From Haplomitrium mnioides (lineage: Eukaryota > Marchantiophyta > Haplomitriopsida > Calobryales), in contig JBNGIS010008514.1 in assembly GCA_049999725.1 (NCBI GenBank), forward strand, positions 164,760 through 200,184: a stretch of 35,425 nt of DNA, written 5' to 3'. A program made the translations under genes and the position numbers. How positions within the stretch are numbered: the first letter of the stretch is position 1; each line of letters opens with the position of its first letter. Of this stretch, positions 1 through 7,883 are shown piece by piece. The notes under the pieces are model-generated. The model was given only the letters and a program-made list of their open reading frames with translations. It was not told the DNA's origin and ran no database searches.

Positions 1-59
1 ATTTCCCATTTTTTCTTCACTACATTTTTTACCTTCAAAAACATACTTTTCTCCTCTCT

Positions 60-423
60 AGACATTGTCTCTCAAGGAAATGTTTCCGGTGCTCCCAAAC
101 TGAAGCCTTATAGGTATTCGGACGTTATCAAGGCTCTAAAGCCTCTCAAATTAGATTGGAAATGGTTAGTTAATTAATGTTCCTTGAGGGACCCGGATCA
201 TCATCTTTACCTTTTTGCAGGTGAAGGTGAAAATTTTAATTTGGGCCTAGTAGTCCAAATTACTATGATATGAGAAGGCAAGAAGGCAAACATCGGGCTG
301 CTTGTGCAGGCCCAGGATTCAATAAAGTTGTATTTGGAAAATCGAAAGCGATTTGACTTTTCAGAATACAAGGAGAGAGACTTGTTTGCAGCAAATCTAC
401 AAGCGTCGAGGGAAGATGGAAAG
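60..423 (+). pseudogene. Upstream exons of copy A (two weak exon traces)
   Basis: An acceptor-like CTCTCTAG precedes position 60. From 61 an open stretch reads about 35 residues with the phrase PKLKPYRYSDVIKALKPLK. A donor-like GTTAGT near 165 and an acceptor TTTTTGCAG ending at 220 bound a very short intron of about 55 bases. The next coding trace runs to about 423 and includes SIKLYLENRKRFDF, followed by a GTGAGTT donor. There are in-frame stops near 250-275 and the reading frame across the first junction does not close cleanly, so the boundaries are tentative. I recognise no domain. These exons have no partner that I could trace in the other copies. Confidence 0.35.
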
Positions 424-478
424 GTGAGTTCGAAAATATTTTTTCTTATTCATTTTTCATTATTTAGTTTTAGCTCTT

Positions 479-600
479 GGTATATTTATGCGAGCATGGA
501 CTTTGAAGCCCATGCGCGCATGGACGTCAAAGTCCCTGCGCGCATGGACCTCTGAGTCCAAGCGCGGATAGACCTCAGAGTCCATGCGCGCATGGACTTC
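479..600 (+). repeat. CATGCGCGCATG palindrome array in first large intron of copy A
   Basis: Four to five degenerate units lie in the intron at about 424-699. A perfect 20-bp palindrome, AGTCCATGCGCGCATGGACT, sits at 579-598. Spacer bases between cores (such as GACTTTGAAGCC) are themselves near-palindromic. Confidence 0.8.
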
Positions 601-699
601 AATGTTAAATTCACGCTATTTCTTTCTAAGTTCTTGCTTTTCTTTATGTGAGGTCATTATTTTATCTAATGCTAAATGTTTTTCTTGTTTCTTTTTCAG

Positions 700-2159
700 T
701 TCACTCAATTTCTTGCGGACTTTGTCGATTCGTATAATGATGCAAAGCAAATTAAGAGAAACTTCATCAAATTTTCTCTTCAGTTAAAAATTTTAAAGCC
801 CAAGCAGGGCATCAACATGTGCCACATCCGAGTGTGGCAACATTTTCAGCACACGCAACAGAGACTTCTTCGCAGAAGAAGAGAAAGCAGCCGGAATCCA
901 GCGAGGCTTAGAAGAAAAAAAAAACCGGTGTAGAAGAAAAAGAAACCAGCACCGGTCATTGAGGAGGAGTCTGCCCCTTCTGAATCTACGACAAAGTCAA
1001 CCTTGTCGGCGCCTATTCTCCTACGACAAGTAGCTCAGGGGAGGAGTCAAAGAAGGAGCCCGCGTCAGTTCAAGCTCCTATATCCAGATCGAAGAGGTAG
1101 TCCCATAAGGGGTTGCGGACATTTCAAGAAAGGGAGCAAGTTGATCCTCAGACAGTTTCTAAGGAAGATAAAAACAAAATTAGGGAATCTGCAATCCAGC
1201 AGTGCAGAGTCCGTGAGGAAACAATCACAATAAGGCTAGAGAACCTCAATTTGCCAAAGCTTGGAATGGACAACTGGGTTCCATTCCAAATTTGGAGATT
1301 GAACGAGGATTTTGTGGAATTGTTGGTGCAAAGAATGCTGACTAACAAATACGCGCATTTTTTCTTCATTGTTGTTGTAGACCCGAGGTGTGGTCTGAAG
1401 GATAAGTCAGAGTTTGACATCCGAAACCCTAACAAGTATCGCTACGAGATTGCTGGAGGCAATTACAGTGCTGCAACAAGGCAGCTGTTGATTACAAAAT
1501 ATGGAGCAAAGAATCCCGCCTTGTCACTCTGAAATTGCTACGTCTACGTGGGCCTAACACCAATAGAGGCTCAAATTTTTGCCACAAATGACAATTACAA
1601 CAAGAGGTACATGCTTGAGATGATCTCAATTCAAAAGGTTGAATATTGGCATCAGCGGTTTGTTGAAAGTGGGATGGTTTCATCCCAAAAATTAAAAAGG
1701 GAGCTAGTGTTAGAAACCTTGGAGATCAAACCGAAGTCCACGCTCGAGAAGACCGTAACTTCTCAAAACAACTGGTTTCAACTAGCATTTAGAAGCAGAG
1801 AGCTCTAGGAGTTGCAGTAGAGCCTTTTTTCTATGTGGGAGAAGAACCTTGTCAAAGGCCATAAGCCTAAGGCCAAAGGATCCATGAGGATGAAGGACAT
1901 GAAGTGGGCGCTTTGGAGGTCTCTTCAAGGTCTTCCAAACAAAGTAAAGATGTCAGTTTTGAAGTGGGTGGAAGCCAGAGAGCTTTCGATGGATGAAATG
2001 TCTCTGAGAGGCGGAGAGACACAAGGTTTTGGCAGTAATGGTGAAGAGTTTTTGTTCAGAGGTTTTTTGCGATTCTTTGGAAGAAGCTCAAGAGGAGTAC
2101 CCTCTTCACACGGAAGAGTCGAAGATGTCTTCATTTTATTCGAGTTTCGAGAAGCTTTT
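700..2159 (+). pseudogene. ParB-like domain exon of the methyltransferase gene, copy A (decayed)
   Basis: The acceptor CTTTTTCAG ends at 699 and the donor GTAATT starts at 2160. The first part (about 700-1130) is a Ser/Lys/Glu-rich linker with frameshifts. From 1113 to 1532 a 139-codon open stretch contains RYEIAGGNYSAATRQLL (about 1440-1490). This resembles the ParB/Srx signature in which a Gly-Gly-His/Asn box follows a beta strand. After a stop, the downstream helical segment LTPIEAQIFATNDNYNKRY (1552-1608) fits the usual 'lt..ea..i...eN' continuation of ParB-type domains. A Lys/Arg-rich helical region follows (to about 2159), ending in MSSFYSSFEKLL. At least three stops or frameshifts break it. 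ParB-like domains are often fused or adjacent to N4/N6 DNA methyltransferases in bacteria and phages, which matches the next exons. Confidence 0.55.
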
Positions 2160-2524
2160 GGTAATTCCTTTCTTTGGATCTTTAATTTATCCTTTGTCTT
2201 TGCATTTCATTTTTTATAAATTTATGTCGATGTCCAAGCGCGCATGGACTTTGAAGTTCAGGCGCGCATGACTGTCGATGTCCATGCGCACATGGTTTTC
2301 AAAGTCCATGCTCGCATGGACTTCGATGTCCTTGCGTGCAGGGACTTTAAAGTCCAAGCGCGTCTGGACTTCAATGTCCATATGCGCATGGACTTGAAGT
2401 CCATTTGCACATGGACTTCGAAGTTCACGCGTGCAGGAACTTTGATGTCCATGCGCGCATGGGCATAGAAGTCCATGCTTGCATGGTTTTAGCCTTTTAA
2501 TGTTTTTGTTTTTATCTTTTTCAG
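2160..2524 (+). other. Intron of copy A carrying a palindrome array
   Basis: A GTAATT donor and a CTTTTTCAG acceptor define it, and the same position is an intron in copies B and C. About 2228-2490 is filled by degenerate repeats centred on CATGCGCGCATG. Confidence 0.6.
2228..2490 (+). repeat. CATGCGCGCATG palindrome array in second intron of copy A
   Basis: About ten degenerate units of roughly 24-25 bases alternate a CATGCGCGCATG-like core with a TTCGAAG/TTTGAAG-like core. Each core is close to its own reverse complement, so the array reads nearly the same on both strands. Confidence 0.8.
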
Positions 2525-3086
2525 GGAAACAAAACTTTCAAGCGGAAGCTAGCAAAGAAACTTACAGTATCTACAAAGGGAAGAAAGAAGTCTGGGGTTG
2601 AGGAAGCCCCCGAAGAACAAGACCAGCCTCCGACGTTGGTCTCTTACCCTCCGGCTTTTCTTCTCAATTGCCAGAAGGCCAGGGAGTGGAAAGCACAACA
2701 ACAAAGTGATGTTGCATCTCTCACAACAGAAGGAGTTGTGAGAGATGAGGAAGAAGATTTACTATCTTATGTGGATGGTCTCAACGTGGCGTTTTATCAA
2801 GTCCACGGGGAGGCCAATGTGAGGCAATTGAAGGGCCTTGTGAAACCTCGGTGTTTCACATTGGCTATTGCTGATATTCCTTATGGTTGTAACCTAAAGG
2901 AATGTAAGCATGATGATTTGGAGCCCTTTTCAAAAGATGACATTTTCGACATGGTATGGTATCATCTTTTCCGGCAGCAACTACTTCGGAGTTTTGGTCA
3001 TTTGTAATTATACATTCTTCGCAACAATTGGGCATCATGGAGGATGCCCTTTCTGAAGTCTGCTGTGCAATTGATCACGACATCTG
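2525..3086 (+). pseudogene. Methyltransferase motif IV (DPPY-like) exon, copy A
   Basis: The exon opens with a basic segment (KRKLAKKLTV) and reads openly from about 2525 to 3007. The key site is AIADIPYG, with DIPYG at 2873-2887. This matches the (D/N/S)PP(Y/F) motif IV of N6-adenine/N4-cytosine DNA methyltransferases, except that the first Pro is Ile. A strand, DDIFDMV, and a WSFVIIHSSQQLGI-like strand in a shifted frame after about 2955 fit the conserved region behind the catalytic loop. Comparison with copy B shows a small frameshift near 2955 in copy A. The GTGAGT donor at 3087 joins in frame to the acceptor at 3186, giving DIW-DKSNIH across the junction. The family call rests on motif order and local sequence, not a database hit. 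Confidence 0.6.
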
Positions 3087-3186
3087 GTGAGTTGTTCTTT
3101 CATTTTTATTTTTTTTTATTTCTTTGTTTTTTATTTCTCTTGCATTTTCGTTACAATATTTGATATGGTTGTTTATCTTTTTACAG

Positions 3187-3731
3187 GGACAAAAGCAATA
3201 TACATCATTCTGGTGGTTCCAGAATCGCATATGCCCACGAGTACTGGAAGGTGGGCTACTAGACAAAAGGAGGGAAAGAGGAGCATGCGTCATTTCAACT
3301 TGCAAGCTTCTTCTGCAACCGGACTTCCTCGACAACCAATGCGGAGTGTTTTTAGCTGCCTTGCAGTTTCTGCCAAGCTTAAACATCCAAGAGATGATGC
3401 TCCCTTGAATGTTTATCAAAAACCGCAGGCTTTGTATAACTTTTTTATTGACCATCTATCAACAGAGCAAGATTGGATCCTTGATCTCTGCTCTAGGTCT
3501 GGCACAAGCCTTGTCTGTGCTCTTCAGCTGATGCAAAATTGCATCGCCGTGGAATATGATAGACGTCAGTCTATTTATATTCCTCAGAGGGTTTTGGAGA
3601 TGGCTTCCTTGCCATCCAATGTGACTGAGTCACAGATAGTTTTTGCGTACCACAAGGAACATGTTCCTCCTGGTACTGCAGGTGCTTCTGGTGACTCTAT
3701 AGTTATATCGGGGACTGGAAAGTCTCGACAG
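3187..3731 (+). pseudogene. Methyltransferase motif I (SAM-binding) exon, copy A, first version
   Basis: It begins after the acceptor TTTTACAG. About 3400-3600 reads YQKPQALYNFFIDH, then a strand ending in DLCSRSGTS (3483-3509), then LVCALQLMQNCIAVEYDRRQ. This is the motif X plus motif I pattern of beta-class DNA methyltransferases: a helix, 'vLDpf.GsGTt', a helix and an acidic strand that binds the SAM ribose. Here Arg replaces the Gly of GSGT. Motif IV lies upstream in the previous exon, so the order is IV then I. The first 80 codons need a frame change relative to copy B. The exon runs into a second copy of itself at about 3732. Confidence 0.62.
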
Positions 3732-4263
3732 TATGAGGCTTTTCAATTTGCTACCTGCTCAAGCTAGTGGTCTCCCTTGGCAAATAATGCGCAGTGTGTT
3801 TAGTTTTCTTACGGTTTCGGCCAAACTAAAACATCCAAGAGATGAAACTCCTACGAATGTTTATCAAAAGCCGTAGGCTCTTTACAAATTTTTATTGACC
3901 ATTTATCAATAGAGCAAGATTGGATCCTAGATCTTTGCTCTAGGTCCGGCACATACCTTGTCTGTGCTTTACAGCTGATGTAAAACTACATCACTATGGA
4001 ATATGATAAATGTTAGTCTATCTACATTCCTCAGAGAGCTTTGACGATGGCTTTCTTGCCATCCGACGTAACAAAATCATAGATAATGTATTTGTACCAT
4101 GAGAAACTTGTTCCTTTTGGTACTACAGGTGCTACTAGTGATTCTGTTGCCATCTCGAGACTAGAAAGTCTCGGCAAGACTCTCAAATAATTGCAGATGC
4201 TCAGCCAATGGATTTAGATGAGACAATTCATCGTGAAGAGGATGGAGCTGTAGCATCTAGTTG
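3732..4263 (+). pseudogene. Duplicated motif I exon, copy A, second version
   Basis: The sequence from about 3732 re-reads the segment that begins near 3283: ...CTTTTCAATTTGC, the ATGCG(C/G)AGTGT block, AACATCCAAGAGATGA and the TGGATCCT(A/T)GATCT block. It continues past the first version to the shared C-terminal tail, where an aspartate-rich DLDETIH trace precedes a TGA at about 4261-4263. Several in-frame stops (near 3873 and 3979) show that it is dead. The first version lacks that tail, so the natural gene end belongs to this second version. Confidence 0.6.
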
Positions 4264-5100
4264 ATGAAATTTTTTTCCATGATAAAGTATTTTTTACAAA
4301 TTTTTATTTGCTTAAGTTTCAATCTTGTTGCACTCCCAATCCATTTTAAGTCTATTTATCACGATTCAATTTGGTGTGCAAAATGGTTTTTTAACAAAAT
4401 GATTTGGTTTCTATGAAAATTAGCAAAGAAGTCTATGTTCGCATGGAAGCTCACTTTCCTTTTTTATTTTCTATTCCTTTTTAGACGACCTTCTACATTC
4501 TCTGCTTCCAATTACTTAGCAATCCTGGATCACTTCAGTTGTCTATTTGGGCATGGGCTTCAATTATTCAAGCTCGAGCTAGTTGTAGTTGTCCCTGCGC
4601 CCAAGTATCTTTCAAACAAAGTGTGCCTACACTTGGGCCTTAGTTGTCCATGCGCGCATAGGCTTCAACAATCTTTTCACAATTTTGCTTCAACAATCCT
4701 CTTATACCAACACTTTAGGGTTCTACTACAAAAAACATTTATATAAAATTTGAATGTTTTTATGAAATTTTCAAATTATTAATATCATTGTTAGTTTTGA
4801 AAATATTTAACAACAAATGTCATATAAATTTTTCTATATATTTTGTTTGGTGATGCTCATGCTTTTGAAAAATGAAATTATAGAAGCAATTATGTTAGAA
4901 TACTCACAAGAAAATTTGTTTTTAATACAATATACACTCAAAGTGAGCTATTTTGGTATGTATAATTACATTTTCTTTCAAACAAACATTGCTAGTGTGA
5001 AAATCATGAATTTGATTGCTAAAACTACAAAATTGGTTTTTGAGAGCAAAAAATGAAATAGGAACCCTGTAGCGGTTCTTGGTTCAAAGTAGCGGTTGTT
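4264..5100 (+). other. 3' region and terminus of copy A
   Basis: No coding gene is seen. About 4545-4680 holds one unit of the 3' palindrome-type repeat that is expanded in copy B. About 4700-5050 is AT-rich and aligns with 7510-7840. The stretch ends at 5100 with GTAGCGGTT...AGTAGCGGTTGTT, shared with copies B, C and D. Confidence 0.6.
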
Positions 5101-6147
5101 TTGTTTTGTTTTTGCATGGACTCAGAACTCCATGCATGTAGCTCATGGGAAGAAGCTAGAGAGGAGTACTCTCTCCACATCGAGGAGTCAAAGATGTCTT
5201 CATTTTACTCCAACTTTGAGAAGCTATTGGTAAGTTTGTTTTTCCATTCTATATTTTTTTTTTCTATGGTTGCAGTGAATTTTTTGTTAAAGTTGTTTTG
5301 CTAGAATAAAAAACAATTCATAGTCCATGCGCATATGGACTCTCTAGATCAAGTGTGACTTCACACTCAAGTCGATGCGCTTGGACATTGAAGTTCATGT
5401 GTGAGTCCAAACGTGTATGGACTTCAAAGACCATGCTTGCTTGGACTCTCAAGTCCATGTGCACATGGACCCTCAAGTCCAGGCGCGCCAGGACTCTCAT
5501 GCTCTTAAGGACTCTCATGCTTATATGCTCTTCCTCGTTAAAGTCTACGCTTTTTTTTGTTGTCTTCTATGATTTTTTTGTTTCTGCTCTATGTAGGGGG
5601 AAAAATATTTAAACTATAGCTTGCCAAAAAAATTGACGGCAACTGCTAAAGGGCGAAAACAATCGGGGGTTGAGGAAGCCCCAGAAGATCAAGACTAGGC
5701 CTCCACACTTGTACCCTACCCTCTTGCTTTTCTACTTCATTGCCAGAAAGCTAGAGAGTGGAAATCAAGGTAGCAAAATGATGTTGCTGCCCCTTCCACT
5801 AAATGAGTTCTTTGAGACAATGACAAGGACTTAATGTCCTATGTTGATGGACTCAATGTGACATATTACCAAATCCACGAGGAAGCAAATGCCCCCTCAG
5901 TTGAAGGGATTTGTGAAATCTAGATGTTTCACTTTGGCAATTGCAAACATTCCTTATGGTTAGAACCTTAAGGAATGCAAGCACGACAATTCCAAACACC
6001 AGGGATGACATTTTTGATATGGTTTCCTCTTTTGCAGTAATCACAACTTCCGATTTTTGGTCTTTTGTAATAGTCCATTCTTCGCAACAACTTGGCATCA
6101 TCAATGATGCTCTTTGGAGTTTGTTGTGCCATTGACCACAACATCTA
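5101..6147 (+). pseudogene. 5'-truncated ParB-exon tail and motif IV exon, copy B
   Basis: The ParB-exon tail (about 5140-5229, EESKMSSFYSNFEKLLV) ends at a clean GTAAGT donor at 5230. The intron to 5596 holds a palindrome array. The next exon (5597-6147) is broken by several stops, but keeps FTLAIANIPYG (about 5929-5961), where NIPY replaces the DIPY of copy A. It continues with DIFDMVSSFA and SFVIVHSSQQLGIINDAL (6007-6117), an open stretch that shows the frame lost in copy A. The donor that should follow ACATCT is changed to ACATCTA-GTAAGT. This is a pseudogene. Confidence 0.55.
5315..5530 (+). repeat. Palindrome array in intron of copy B
   Basis: Degenerate units of the CATGCGCGCATG type fill the intron at 5230-5596, the same position as the array at 2228-2490. 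Cores are more diverged here (for example CATGTGCACATGG). Confidence 0.7.
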
Positions 6148-6239
6148 GTAAGTTTTTTCTTTTTGTATTTTAGTCTATCTTGTTTAGTTTTCTTATATTG
6201 TCTTTCAAGTGTTTGATTTGTTTGTTTTTATTACTATAG

Positions 6240-6860
6240 GGACAAAAGCAATATTCATAATTCCAGTGGTCCAAGAATTGCTCATACCCACAAGTATTGG
6301 ACTATGGGCTATTGGACCAAGGAGGGCAAGAGGAGCATAAGGCTCTTCAACTTGCAAGATGATGCTAGTGGTCGTCCTTGGCAAATTATGAGGAGTGTGT
6401 TCAGTTGCCTTGCTATATTGGCAAAGCTAAAACATCTAGGAGATGATGCTCCTATGAATGTGTACCAAAAGCCTCAAGCTTTGTACAATTTTTTCATTGA
6501 CCATAACAGAGCAAGATTGGATCTTAGATCTTTACTTTGGATCCATCACAGGCCTTGTCTGTGCTTTAAAACTCATGCAAAATTGCATCTCCGTGTCAAT
6601 CTATCTATATTCCTCAGAGAGTTTTGACAATGGCTTCTTTGCCATCCGATGTGACCAAATGGCAAATAGTGTATGCATACCACAAAGAACCTATTCCTCC
6701 TGGTGTTGTAGGTGCTACTAGTGATTTTGTTGCAATCACTAGGACTAGAAAGTCTCGGTAGAACTCTTTGGCGGCTGCAGATGCTGAAACTTCTAGAGCA
6801 ATTGATTTAGATGAGACCATTTCTTTTGAAAAGGTTAGAGCTATAGTATCAAACTGTTTC
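6240..6860 (+). pseudogene. Methyltransferase motif I exon, copy B
   Basis: It follows the acceptor ATTACTATAG ending at 6239. The segment from 6304 reads openly as MGYWTKEGKRSIRLFNLQ... and continues to QKPQALYNFFIDH near 6503. A one-base shift then moves the frame to EQDWILDLYFGSITGLVCAL (about 6509-6568), so motif I has become DLYFGSITG, with the GSGT core lost. The C-terminal acidic tail (IDLDETISFEK, about 6801-6833) is present. The copy is single here, unlike the duplicated exon in copy A. Confidence 0.6.
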
Positions 6861-7059
6861 TTGTTGCATTCCAAATCCAATTTAATTTTTTTTCTTTACG
6901 ATTCATTATTCTTGCGTAAAATTATGTTTGAACAAAACGCATTGGTTTTCATAAAAATTGGTAATGAAGTCTATGTTGGCATGGAAGCTTCCTTTCTTTC
7001 TTTTTTTCAATTTATATTCAAGTTTTCTTCAATCTTGAGTTTTTTGTAGTCCCTTCTTG

Positions 7060-7470
7060 GAAGGGCTTCATGGGTCCCTGCTTCTAAGTACTCAGCAGCC
7101 CATGCTTGTCTGGGCTTCAATTGTCCATGCGCATATGGGCTTTAGTTGTTCAAGCTGGCATGGGCTTTAGTTGTCATTGCGCACATGGACTTTATCAAAC
7201 AAAATGTGCCTACACACGGGCTTCAGTTGTCTATGCGAGCATGGGCTCTAGTTGTTCAAGCTTGCGTGGGCTTTAGTTGTCTCTACGCGCATGGACCTTA
7301 TTAAACAACGCTTGCCTACACATTGGCTTTAGTTTTCCATGCGCATATGGGCTTTAGTTGTTCAAGCTCGCATGGGTTTCAGTTGCCCCTACGTGCATGG
7401 ACCTTATCAAACAAAGTGTTTCTACACACGGGCTTCGATTGTCCATGCACACATAGGTTTCAACAATCTT
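7060..7470 (+). repeat. Higher-order 3' repeat array of copy B (about 105-bp unit)
   Basis: Units starting TTATCAAAC or TTATTAAAC at about 7192, 7298 and 7403 are about 105 bases long. Each contains three short subrepeats of the type TTAGTTGTCCATGCGCGCATGGGC. Copy A has only about one such unit (4545-4680). Confidence 0.75.
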
Positions 7471-7883
7471 TCACAATTTTGCTTCAACAATCCTCTTGCG
7501 CTTACACTTTAGAGTTCTAGTTCAAAGTTTTTTTGATAAAATTTGAATGTTTTCATCAATTTTTAAAATTAATGATATCATTGTTAGTTTTAAAAATATT
7601 TAACGACAAATGTCGTGTACATTTTGTATATATTCTCTTTGGTGATGCTCATACTTTTTAAAGAAGAAACTATGGAAGCAATGTTGATAAAATTCTCATA
7701 AGAATATTTGTGCACTCAAAATGAGCCATTTTAATATATTAAATTACATTTTTTTAAAAAGCAAACGAATATTACTATCGTCAAATTCGTGATTTTTAAT
7801 GCTAAAATTTCAAATTTGGTTTTTGCGAACGCCAAATGAAACATGAACCCAGTAGATGTTCTTGATTCAAAGTAGTGGTTGTT

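Larger units (their letters stand above)
1..5100 (+). mobile_element. Methyltransferase-bearing repeat unit, copy A (5' end outside window)
   Basis: This is the longest plus-strand copy of a unit that recurs at 5101-7883, 13281-17636, 18605-19110, 23190-23859 and 34039-35425. Matching exons and introns occur in the same order. From left to right it holds two weak upstream exons, a ParB-like exon, an intron with a palindrome array, a motif IV exon, a short intron, a motif I exon (duplicated here), a 3' region with a second repeat type, an AT-rich stretch and a terminus shared with copies B, C and D. Introns are kept in all copies, so copying was at the DNA level and not through spliced RNA. 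I see no transposase, reverse transcriptase or helicase in it. It could be a non-autonomous transposon, the cargo of one, or a multicopy gene family; the shared terminus favours a mobile unit. Confidence 0.6.
5101..7883 (+). mobile_element. Methyltransferase-bearing repeat unit, copy B (5'-truncated)
   Basis: Copy B starts immediately after the terminus of copy A and enters the gene near the end of its ParB exon, at sequence equivalent to about 2080 in copy A. Everything upstream is missing. It then keeps the array intron, motif IV exon, short intron, single motif I exon, a longer 3' repeat array, the AT-rich stretch and the shared terminus ending in AGTAGTGGTTGTT at 7883. Head-to-tail abutment with copy A could come from insertion at the end of A or from unequal exchange. 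Confidence 0.55.

Noticed and set aside
584-933. Open stretches over the first array and the linker of copy A as genes
   Set aside because: They run across an intron-exon boundary and repeats, with frames that disagree with the copies at 5101-7883 and 13281-17636.
479-2490. CRISPR-like array
   Set aside because: Repeats are degenerate, palindromic and without unique spacers of constant length, and the context is a plant intron.
3075-3455. 126-codon minus-strand open stretch
   Set aside because: It lies opposite the motif I exon, which has conserved homologues in copies B, C and D on the coding strand.
5055-5100. Helitron 3' end
   Set aside because: There is a weak hairpin, but the end is GTTGTT rather than CTRR, and no Rep/helicase gene was seen.
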